A stretch of 64,000 nucleotides of DNA from Paenibacillus aceris (GTDB lineage: Bacteria > Bacillota > Bacilli > Paenibacillales > NBRC-103111). Under the pieces are notes generated by a model. The model made no database searches, was not told the DNA's origin, and worked only from the letters and a program-made list of their open reading frames with translations. A program made the translations under genes and the position numbers. Each line of letters starts with the position of its first letter. Positions within the stretch are counted from its first letter, which is position 1. Location of the stretch: contig NZ_JAGGKV010000025.1 in the NCBI RefSeq assembly GCF_017874035.1, positions 1-64,000 on the forward strand, written 5' to 3'. This document shows, one piece after another, positions 9,619-16,045 of this stretch.

Positions 9619-10074
9619 ATGAAAGTTCTAGTTTTGATTCATGTGCTTTCAGCCATTATCGGGGTAGGCCCAACGTACTTTGCACACGTACTTCTTAGGA
9701 AAAATCAGACACTCGACGAACTGCGATCTTCATTGCGAGTGGGCGCACGGCTAGAGATTTTCCCGAAGATTGGAGGGACGCTGGCTGTGCTGACAGGTTT
9801 GCTGCTGATCTGGCTTGGCGATTATGGCTCCTTTATGCAAATTTGGCTATTCGGCTCACTGATTGCTTACATATTAATTCAAATTATTGCGGTTGGTTTC
9901 GCTACGCCATATCAAAAAAAATTAGTAAGTTGGGTGCTCGATCCAGCCAATCAAAAGGCGTCAAGCCTGCCGGCCGAGCAGCTCATTCAATGGGTAAAGG
10001 CTCGCAACTACTTTTATGGCGCATCGGCAATTGGTCTTATTTTGTTCATCTTTATGATTGTAAAGCCCAGTTAA
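9619..10074 (+). CDS. DUF2269-like integral membrane protein
   Basis: A 151-residue protein with four hydrophobic segments. The N-terminus VLIHVLSAIIGVGPTYFAHV matches the DUF2269 style of small membrane proteins with a His in the first helix. The ATG at 9619 is preceded by GAAGGAAGG at eight bases; an earlier ATG at 9586 lacks a ribosome site. It stands alone, divergent from the mannoside operon and ended by its own terminator. Function is unknown. Confidence 0.7.
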   Translation: MKVLVLIHVLSAIIGVGPTYFAHVLLRKNQTLDELRSSLRVGARLEIFPKIGGTLAVLTGLLLIWLGDYGSFMQIWLFGSLIAYILIQIIAVGFATPYQKKLVSWVLDPANQKASSLPAEQLIQWVKARNYFYGASAIGLILFIFMIVKPS

Positions 10075-10079
10075 TTGGA

Positions 10080-10118
10080 GCCCTTTCTTGCTTAATGGCG
10101 GGAAAGGGCTTTTCTTTT
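10080..10118 (+). terminator. Intrinsic terminator of the DUF2269-like gene
   Basis: GCCCTTTC (10080-10087) pairs with GAAAGGGC (10102-10109) and is followed by TTTTCTTTTC. Confidence 0.75.
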
Positions 10119-10259
10119 CTTTGTTATAGGTGGAACCTATTAAAGCAATAGCTTTTATATCTAATGAAAAGGACTATCTTGTGTTACAATGAGAGCATCA
10201 TATAGTCGATAGAGATGCTTAACTAGCAGCTTTACTATTCTAAGGAGTGAATGACAGTC

Positions 10260-11339
10260 ATGGCAGATGTGAAAAAAATTGCTGTAATCGCTGGAGACGG
10301 CATTGGTCCAGAAGTCGTTGCAGAAGCGGAAAAAGTATTGAAACGCACCGAAGAGCTTTTCGGTTATCAATTTGAAACCGAGCATGCCTTGTTCGGCGGA
10401 ATTGCCATTGATCAGACAGGCACACCGCTTCCGGAAGAAACATTGAAGGTTTGCCAATCCGCAGATGCTGTTCTTCTAGGGGCTGTAGGCGGACCTAAAT
10501 GGGACAATAACCCGAAAGAGACTCGTCCGGAGACTGGTCTTCTCGGTATTCGTAAAGCGCTTGGCTTGTTTTCCAACATTCGTCCAGCGTTCATCTTTGA
10601 CTGCTTGAAAGAGGCTTCCACGCTGAAACCTGAAGTTTTGGAAGGCACTGACTTGATCGTTGTTCGTGAATTGACTGGCGGTATCTACTTCGGTGAGAAA
10701 TTCCGTCGTGAAACAGCTAACGGTCAAGAAGCGGTAGATACTTGCGCTTATAATGTTTCGGAAATCGAGCGTATCGCTCGTCAAGCGTTTGATATTGCCC
10801 GTACGCGCCGCAAAAAGCTTGCTTCCGTTGATAAAGCAAACGTTCTGGAAACATCCCGCCTATGGCGCGAAACGGTAAACCGCATCGCCGTGGATTACCC
10901 GGATGTTGAGCTTGAGCACGTGCTTGTAGACAACTGTGCGATGCAATTGCTGCGTCGTCCGTCCTCCTTCGACGTCATCGTGACAGAGAACATGTTCGGC
11001 GACATCCTGAGCGACGAAGCTGCAATGCTGACAGGCTCCATCGGGATGCTGGCATCCGCTTCCCTTGGCGAAGGCAGCTTCGGCTTGTATGAGCCGGTGC
11101 ACGGTTCTGCGCCTGATATCGCAGGGCAAGGGATTTCCAACCCAATCGCAACGATCCTTTCCGTTGCTTTGATGTTCCGCCTGACATTCGGTTACCACGA
11201 TGCAGCGGATTCCATCGAGCGCGCCGTGAAAGAAGTGCTTGATGCGGGTAACCGCACAGGCGACATCGCTGTCGATAAGAGCAAAGCAATCGGAACGCTG
11301 GCTATGGGCCAACTGATTGTAGACGCTATGCGCAAATAA
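10260..11339 (+). CDS. leuB: 3-isopropylmalate dehydrogenase
   Basis: A 359-residue enzyme of leucine synthesis that oxidises and decarboxylates 3-isopropylmalate with NAD. Seen are the N-terminal nucleotide-fold motif IAVIAGDGIGPEVV, the substrate Arg cluster (RPETGLLGIRKALGLFSNIRPA; VVRELTGGIYFG), the metal-binding Asp region (VTENMFGDILSDEAAML) and the NAD loop EPVHGSAPDIAGQG. An ATG at 10251 lies only three bases after AAGGAG, so the ATG at 10260 (MADVKK) is preferred. The other leucine genes are not in the window; leuB here is a single gene with its own terminator. Confidence 0.96.
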   Translation: MADVKKIAVIAGDGIGPEVVAEAEKVLKRTEELFGYQFETEHALFGGIAIDQTGTPLPEETLKVCQSADAVLLGAVGGPKWDNNPKETRPETGLLGIRKALGLFSNIRPAFIFDCLKEASTLKPEVLEGTDLIVVRELTGGIYFGEKFRRETANGQEAVDTCAYNVSEIERIARQAFDIARTRRKKLASVDKANVLETSRLWRETVNRIAVDYPDVELEHVLVDNCAMQLLRRPSSFDVIVTENMFGDILSDEAAMLTGSIGMLASASLGEGSFGLYEPVHGSAPDIAGQGISNPIATILSVALMFRLTFGYHDAADSIERAVKEVLDAGNRTGDIAVDKSKAIGTLAMGQLIVDAMRK

Positions 11340-11345
11340 TAATAA

Positions 11346-11398
11346 GAGCTTGCCTGCTAGAGCATCCGGTGCTTCAGCGAGCAAGCTCTTTTTTTGTT
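11346..11398 (+). terminator. Intrinsic terminator of leuB
   Basis: GAGCTTGC (11346-11353) pairs with GCAAGCTC (11381-11388), followed by a run of seven T. Confidence 0.87.
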
Positions 11399-11464
11399 TT
11401 GTGATGCGGTAGACTTCTATTAGAGTGAGGGCAGTAAGGATCAGGGCTTAAGTATGATGATTGG

Positions 11465-11548
11465 GTAAGAGTAAGAGTAAGAATAAGAGTAAAAGTAAGA
11501 GTAAGAGTAAGAGTAAGGGTAAGGTGCTGGTGCTGGTGCTGGTGCTGT
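11465..11548. repeat. Hexanucleotide tracts (GTAAGA)10 and (TGCTGG)4
   Basis: Ten consecutive hexamers of GTAAGA type (six perfect) span 11465-11524, and four of TGCTGG type follow directly to 11548. The first has the same unit as the tract at 38603. Peptides of alternating residues that can be read through it are artefacts of the 6-base period. Confidence 0.85.
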
Positions 11549-11582
11549 TTGCACCCTTCAGGGGAATGGACTCCAAATCTTT

Positions 11583-11840
11583 GTTGCACTTTATGCAACA
11601 TAGTAGGGGATCAAACCATGCAATGTCTTGTTTCATTGTACAAAATACAATCATTTCAACCCAGAAGGCCCTGTAAGAGCCTTTTTTAGGTAAAATGGTT
11701 GTACGAAGTACAATATAGAAGAGTTTTTGACCAAATTAGGGCAAAAAGATTGTACAAAGTACAACATAGAATGCAAAGTACAACAAAGAAGAGTTCTGTG
11801 TCCTAAGTTGGGCCATAAGAGACCGTACGAAGTCCAACAG
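11583..11840. repeat. Array of periodic 17-bp palindromes (GTTGTACnnnGTACAAC family)
   Basis: Palindromes of this form begin at 11583, 11635, 11698 and 11749, with a half unit near 11771 and a decayed unit at 11821. Spacings between the first four are 52, 63 and 51. The same family occurs at 45467-45655 with spacings 52, 62 and 52, so architecture as well as motif is conserved. No protein-coding signal is seen. Confidence 0.7.
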
Positions 11841-11911
11841 AGAAAGCCCCTCCCGAGCTTACTTGTTAAGTATCTCGCATGATGCGATAGAATAGATCTG
11901 AGCTAAGTGGA

Positions 11912-12022
11912 GAATATGGTGCAACGGCTTCGGCAGCTTTGGTTGCGAAGTATATGGCGTCGGATTTGTTGGGAACTAGGCAGCAAGAGGTCCATTTTAG
12001 TTATGGGTATGGGGGGGAATAG
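11912..12022 (+). pseudogene. Possible decayed C-terminal coding fragment
   Basis: One plus-strand frame reads EYGATASAALVAKYMASD and continues to SYGYGGE and a stop. The composition looks protein-like, but there is no start codon or ribosome site and a stop lies just upstream. The family was not recognised. It could be a relic or chance. Confidence 0.22.
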
Positions 12023-12123
12023 ACGCATGAAGCGGCTTTTCTGCGCCTCAGGTTGGGGGAGCTGAGCGTCCAAAAGGTCGGAAAAGAAAGCGGAATTGCT
12101 CATGTTCATGGAGCTTTCATATT

Positions 12124-12138
12124 TTAAAATAATTATTA
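12124..12138. promoter_or_regulatory. Candidate PerR box
   Basis: TTAAAATAATTATTA matches the Bacillus PerR operator TTATAATNATTATAA at 12 of 14 defined positions. It lies about 20 bases upstream of the -35 box of the peroxiredoxin gene. PerR control of peroxide-defence genes is established in Bacillus; its position upstream of the -35 is less usual for a repressor site. Confidence 0.5.
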
Positions 12139-12158
12139 TCTAGTAGGGGGTCTAATTA

Positions 12159-12187
12159 TTGACTTTCATCTACTCGGATGATACCAT
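12159..12187 (+). promoter_or_regulatory. Sigma-A promoter of the peroxiredoxin gene
   Basis: TTGACT (12159-12164), a 17-base spacer and TACCAT (12182-12187) lie 40 bases before the ATG. The -35 box is strong and the -10 box matches at four of six. Confidence 0.5.
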
Positions 12188-12226
12188 TTTATACGAATAA
12201 GATAGATTTGAGGAGGAATTATACAC

Positions 12227-12775
12227 ATGGCAGAGCGTTTAGTTGGTAAACAAGCTCCAGATTTCACAATGGAGACAGCTACAGGTGACGGAAAAGAGTT
12301 TGGCAAAGTATCTTTGTCCGATTACAAAGGCAAATGGTTAGTATTGTTCTTCTACCCATTGGACTTCACATTCGTTTGTCCGACAGAAATTACAGCGCTT
12401 AGTCATGCTGCTGCTCAATTCAGAGAATTGGACACTGAAATTCTTGGCGTTTCCATCGACAGCATCCACACACACAAAGCTTGGATCAATACACCAATCA
12501 ACGACAACGGTCTTGGCAAATTGGAATTCCCACTTGCTGCTGACATCACGAAATCCGTAGCACGTGACTACGGCGTTCTAATCGAAGAAGAAGGTATCGC
12601 GCTTCGCGGTCTGTTCATCATCGATCCAGAAGGCGAATTGAAATACGAAGTTGTTAACCACAACGACGTAGGCCGCAGCGTAGAAGAAACACTTCGTGTC
12701 CTTCAAGCGCTTCAATCCGGCGGATTGTGCCCAATGAACTGGAAACCAGGCGACAAAAACCTTGTCGTAAAATAA
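12227..12775 (+). CDS. Typical 2-Cys peroxiredoxin (AhpC/TSA family)
   Basis: A 182-residue cytoplasmic thiol peroxidase. The peroxidatic Cys is C51 in FTFVCPTEI and the resolving Cys is C168 in GGLCPMNW, so it should form head-to-tail disulfide dimers and reduce hydrogen peroxide or organic peroxides. GAGGAGGAATT gives a strong ribosome site. No AhpF-type reductase follows, so it may be recycled by thioredoxin. A candidate PerR box lies upstream. The next gene, 80 bases on, is a lysine-less GcvH-like protein, but a terminator lies between them. Confidence 0.93.
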   Translation: MAERLVGKQAPDFTMETATGDGKEFGKVSLSDYKGKWLVLFFYPLDFTFVCPTEITALSHAAAQFRELDTEILGVSIDSIHTHKAWINTPINDNGLGKLEFPLAADITKSVARDYGVLIEEEGIALRGLFIIDPEGELKYEVVNHNDVGRSVEETLRVLQALQSGGLCPMNWKPGDKNLVVK

Positions 12776-12793
12776 GCTTTTCATACATAGAGA

Positions 12794-12837
12794 AGCTCCT
12801 CTTAGCTGGCATGCGAATGCGGCGGGGGAGCTTTTTC
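12794..12837 (+). terminator. Terminator after the peroxiredoxin gene
   Basis: AGCTCC (12794-12799) pairs with GGAGCT (12827-12832) around a long loop with extra pairing, followed by TTTTTC. Readthrough into the next gene is possible because that gene has no obvious promoter. Confidence 0.7.
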
Positions 12838-12856
12838 TACATGAAGGAGAATGAAT

Positions 12857-13240
12857 GTGATCGTACCTACGCACTTGCAGTATACGAGGGATCATTATTG
12901 GATACGCCAGGAGGGGAATGAGGCTGTCATTGGCCTGACGGAAATCGGATTGCTAGCGTGGGGGATGGTCTTATTTATCGAGCTTCCGGAGCGCGGTGCG
13001 GTGCTGGGGCAAGGCTACTTTGCTGGCTCCGTGGAGACCGCCGATAGTGAGCATGATCTGTTAGCTCCGTTATCCGGCGAAGTCATCGCCGTCAACATGC
13101 TGCTGGAACGGGCTACGATGATGCTGATTGAATCACCTTATGATAAAGCATGGCTGTTTCGTATGGCATGCAGCGAACTGTCGGAGCTGGAGCAGCTCTT
13201 GGATGCTCAGACGTATGAGGCAAATTATTCGCTGGAGTGA
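12857..13240 (+). CDS. GcvH-like protein lacking the lipoylation lysine
   Basis: A 127-residue protein that aligns along its length with the GcvH encoded at 44825 in this window: YTRDHYWI against YTKEHEWV, LFIELPERGA against VFVELPKAGA, and GSVETADSEHDLLAPLSGEV against GSVESVKTVSDIFSPVSGKV. At the position of the lipoyl lysine (K65 in the true GcvH) it has D63, so it cannot carry lipoate there. The GTG start at 12857 is chosen because AAGGAG lies seven bases upstream; the ATG at 12851 is too close. It follows a peroxiredoxin gene. A role as a scaffold or a non-catalytic partner is only a guess. Confidence 0.75.
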   Translation: MIVPTHLQYTRDHYWIRQEGNEAVIGLTEIGLLAWGMVLFIELPERGAVLGQGYFAGSVETADSEHDLLAPLSGEVIAVNMLLERATMMLIESPYDKAWLFRMACSELSELEQLLDAQTYEANYSLE

Positions 13241-13243
13241 GGG

Positions 13244-13291
13244 TCAAACTCAAACTCAAACTCAAACTCAAACTCAAACTCAAACTCAAAA
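13244..13291. repeat. Hexanucleotide tract (TCAAAC)7
   Basis: Seven perfect TCAAAC units run from 13244 to 13285, then TCAAAA. The tract lies between the stop codon of the GcvH-like gene and its terminator, so length changes would alter only the 3' untranslated region. Confidence 0.9.
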
Positions 13292-13331
13292 AAACCGCAC
13301 CCCCGCTTAAATGCGAGCTTGCGGTTTTTTT
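13288..13331 (+). terminator. Terminator of the GcvH-like gene
   Basis: AAAAACCGCA pairs with TGCGGTTTTTTT. The A and T runs on both sides make it potentially bidirectional. Confidence 0.78.
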
Positions 13332-13387
13332 AATTGGCGGATTCTTTTGGAGCAAGTTCATTGGATTACTTAGCCACCTACACTTAT

Positions 13388-13441
13388 TCCTGCTCCTACT
13401 CCTGCCCCTGCATTGGCTCCTGCTCTAGCAGCTGCTCCTGA
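13388..13441. repeat. Degenerate CCTGCT-type hexamer tract
   Basis: Nine consecutive six-base words (CCTGCT, CCTACT, CCTGCC, CCTGCA, TTGGCT, CCTGCT and so on) show a decayed hexanucleotide repeat. It overlaps the 3' end of the small reading frame on the minus strand and gives it a Gln/Glu-rich tail. Confidence 0.55.
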
Positions 13442-13581
13442 TTCGCCAAGCCATTTTGCATGAGATCCTGCAGAAAAGAAGTGACGAACCGAAGCTGATC
13501 GGAATCGTATTTGCCCATGACCCGGAATGCAAGCTCTTCCAAATGGAGATCCAGATGAGCATGCAGGTCAAAGAGAATCAC
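13396..13581 (-). CDS. Possible small protein, unrecognised
   Basis: A 61-residue frame beginning MILFDLHAHLDLHLEEL, with a GTG start and GGAG six bases upstream. The central part (MGKYDSDQLRFVTSFLQDL) looks like a real amphipathic helical protein, and the tail is Gln/Glu-rich where it runs into the hexamer tract. No homologue is recalled. It could be a decayed gene whose end was rebuilt by the repeat. Confidence 0.3.
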   Translation of the reverse strand: MILFDLHAHLDLHLEELAFRVMGKYDSDQLRFVTSFLQDLMQNGLANQEQLLEQEPMQGQE

Positions 13582-13795
13582 TACAGCTCCAGGGAGGAGC
13601 GCTAGAGCAGATTGATAAGTATGACGCGCAGATGAGAGCCTACTATGCAAACCGCAACGAAAATGCGCGAAGCGATACATGGTCACACAAGCATGTCACT
13701 GTGCTGCAAAGCAATGCGCTGCAAAGCAATGCGCCAATGCAATTTTACCAACTATGTTCAGAGCAAGGGGCTGAATCGCAAATAATTTCATAAGC

Positions 13796-13845
13796 AAAAA
13801 AACCGCAGAGCCAGCACTTTACGCCAAAGTGTTAACCCTACGGTT
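13796..13845 (-). terminator. Terminator of the GH15 gene
   Basis: On the minus strand AACCGTAG, AACACTTT, a GGCG loop, AAAGTG and CTGCGGTT form a stem with a few mismatches, followed by TTTTTTTG. It starts ten bases after the stop codon. Confidence 0.72.
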
Positions 13846-13854
13846 CTACATAAA

Positions 13855-15885
13855 TTACTGTTTACTATCGAGCTGTTTGTACTTGTTTAAGTACTTCACA
13901 ACGGTAAGCACATAAGTCGCATGCGACCAAGTCAGAGGGGCTACGGACACGGGATCGCCTGAGAAAGGATCCAATTGCTCCGACAGTACACCGCTTTCCA
14001 TGGCATGCTTGACGACCCATTCCAACGTTTGGCGCGGGGCTTCGAGATCTGCCAACGTTTTGGCATACTCGATTTCCCACTCCGCAATCCAGAGCGTACA
14101 AATGATCCAAGGATTGCCTGGTACATTTTCGATATCGGTAGAGCGTTGGAAGTAATAATCATGATGATAACGGGCAGAACCACCGACTGCTGTTTTGATC
14201 GTAAGACCAGCTTTATTCGCTTTCATCGTGCCGACAACGCGTTCATCGTCCGCAGGCAAAACTCCGAATTCAAAAATACCGTAAACAGAGCTTTCCAACG
14301 TCATATCTTTAACCCACTCGCCATCCTCCATGTACAAACCGCGAACGAATCGGCCTTCATTCTCGTCCCACAGATGTTTGAGAATGCCGGATTTAATCTT
14401 CTCGGCCGTATGCCTGTAGCGGTTGCTGCGCTCTTCATCACCAAACAGATTGCTGAAGTTGGAAGCCGCGATAAGTCCGCCATATACAGCAGATGCAGTA
14501 AACGTATAGATCCCGTAGCGCTCTTCCCATAGATCATAGCTTGGCTTAGGCAGATTCAATTCCTGATCAATGTAAGTGGACATGAATCTGGCTGCTCTAC
14601 GGATGAGGTTGCGATAGAGAGACTGAGCAAATTCGAGGCTTCCATTTTTCTGGAAGTCCGCCCAAAGCGCAAATAACACAAGGGCTGTTTCATCTTCTTG
14701 AATAGGGAGCTGGACGCGGCCGGAATGAATGTAAGGATGCCAGCTGGAGCCTACGGTGCCGTCCGGATTATATTTATGATGGAGGTAACCTTCGGGTGAC
14801 AGCACGTTCGCACAGAAGTTGAAAAAAGGAATAATCATCCCTTGGTAGCCTGCCATCGACATGGAGTAAGCAATTAAAGCTCCGTCGCGAGGCCACATGT
14901 AGCTGTAGTGATCACGGTTGCTCTGCATAATGTCAGAATCGTTCGCTGCAATAATAGCGCCGTTCACATCGGTTTGCGTTCGGACGAGGAGCAGACTTTG
15001 TTTGAAAAGGCGCTGCACATCAGGATTTAAATCTCCGTAATCCCGTTCAATTTTATTCGCCCAGCGCTGCCAATAAACGGTCACGCGGTCGAGGAGTTTG
15101 CCAGGGTGGCTGTCTTTAACGTAGGCGTCGAGCTTCTTGACTTCCTCCAGCGTTTTGCCTGCTCCCATCCAGTAGTAAAGCGTTTGGTTGGCATTAGGTG
15201 GTACGAAGAGTCGAAACGAGATCGTACTGTCTACAGAGCCTTGCGCGATGGCGTTGCCCATAAGATGCCCGTCTTCGGCATCGCGCCAAGTACCCTCGGC
15301 GTTATAAAATCTTTTGACACCTGTAGAGTATTGATAAATGCCTTCTGTTCCCGTACTGCCGTTGAACATGAAATATCTGTCTTTTTTATAGTGGAATACC
15401 GTATTCGTCAACGGATAGAAGGCAGCGGTATCGCCAACTTCAGTCTCATTAATGAGCAAGTCCTGATTAAAGAACATTCTCACTTCGCGAACGGTATCTT
15501 TGTGATTCGTAATTTGAATGCGCTTGATGTAGATATCCTCACGCTGATGAACCCCGTCATTCATAAGCAATGTGACGCCAAGACCGGGATGCGTCGCTGT
15601 CACTTCCGTGACGAGGGAATCCTCCACATAACCAAGTTTGAACTGCCACTCGGGGGAATTCAGCCAGGCAAAGTCACCGTCCACCCAAATACCTACACGG
15701 CATTGATAGCCGCCAATATGGTTAAGCTGGCCCACGAAAGGATAGTACAGATCTCGCATGTAGGAATGCTGATCGAGATTAATAAGAAATTTTCCGTTTC
15801 CGATGACCAGATGTCTAGGCAATACAATCACTTCCCCACTCGTTTGTTTGATTGTCGACTTCAGATAACGATCTCGCGTGTTCAT
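13855..15885 (-). CDS. Glycoside hydrolase family 15 protein (glucoamylase-like)
   Basis: A 676-residue protein. An N-terminal beta-sandwich domain (about 1-270) is followed by an alpha/alpha-barrel with the GH15 signatures MWPRDGALIAYSM, LWEERYGIYTFTASAVYGG (acid Glu) and ENVPGNPWIICTLWIAEWE. GH15 enzymes remove glucose from alpha-glucans, or act as trehalases or dextran glucosidases. No signal peptide is seen, so it is probably intracellular. It lies downstream of the first GH57-GT4 fusion and has its own terminator, consistent with a role in trimming or turnover of the glucan made by the neighbouring genes. The ribosome site is weak. Confidence 0.87.
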   Translation of the reverse strand: MNTRDRYLKSTIKQTSGEVIVLPRHLVIGNGKFLINLDQHSYMRDLYYPFVGQLNHIGGYQCRVGIWVDGDFAWLNSPEWQFKLGYVEDSLVTEVTATHPGLGVTLLMNDGVHQREDIYIKRIQITNHKDTVREVRMFFNQDLLINETEVGDTAAFYPLTNTVFHYKKDRYFMFNGSTGTEGIYQYSTGVKRFYNAEGTWRDAEDGHLMGNAIAQGSVDSTISFRLFVPPNANQTLYYWMGAGKTLEEVKKLDAYVKDSHPGKLLDRVTVYWQRWANKIERDYGDLNPDVQRLFKQSLLLVRTQTDVNGAIIAANDSDIMQSNRDHYSYMWPRDGALIAYSMSMAGYQGMIIPFFNFCANVLSPEGYLHHKYNPDGTVGSSWHPYIHSGRVQLPIQEDETALVLFALWADFQKNGSLEFAQSLYRNLIRRAARFMSTYIDQELNLPKPSYDLWEERYGIYTFTASAVYGGLIAASNFSNLFGDEERSNRYRHTAEKIKSGILKHLWDENEGRFVRGLYMEDGEWVKDMTLESSVYGIFEFGVLPADDERVVGTMKANKAGLTIKTAVGGSARYHHDYYFQRSTDIENVPGNPWIICTLWIAEWEIEYAKTLADLEAPRQTLEWVVKHAMESGVLSEQLDPFSGDPVSVAPLTWSHATYVLTVVKYLNKYKQLDSKQ

Positions 15886-16045
15886 GATGGATACAGCTCG
15901 CAGTGAGCTCTTGCCGGAACACAGAACATGGCTAGCACAAGGCTTGCCAATAGGTTACCTAATATTTACCAAGGAATCAATGATTCTTTGAAAAAATGCT
16001 GAAAACTTTAACTGGTCGCGCTTTCATTTGGCATAGTTACCCATA

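Noticed and set aside
11903..12109. A 68-codon minus-strand gene
   Set aside because: No ribosome site and no protein-like pattern; the opposite strand shows a more plausible decayed frame.
12857..13240. A second functional glycine cleavage H protein
   Set aside because: The lipoyl lysine is Asp and the gene is not near other gcv genes.
15106..15906. A 266-codon plus-strand reading frame opposite the GH15 gene
   Set aside because: It has no ribosome site and is the antisense of a conserved catalytic domain.
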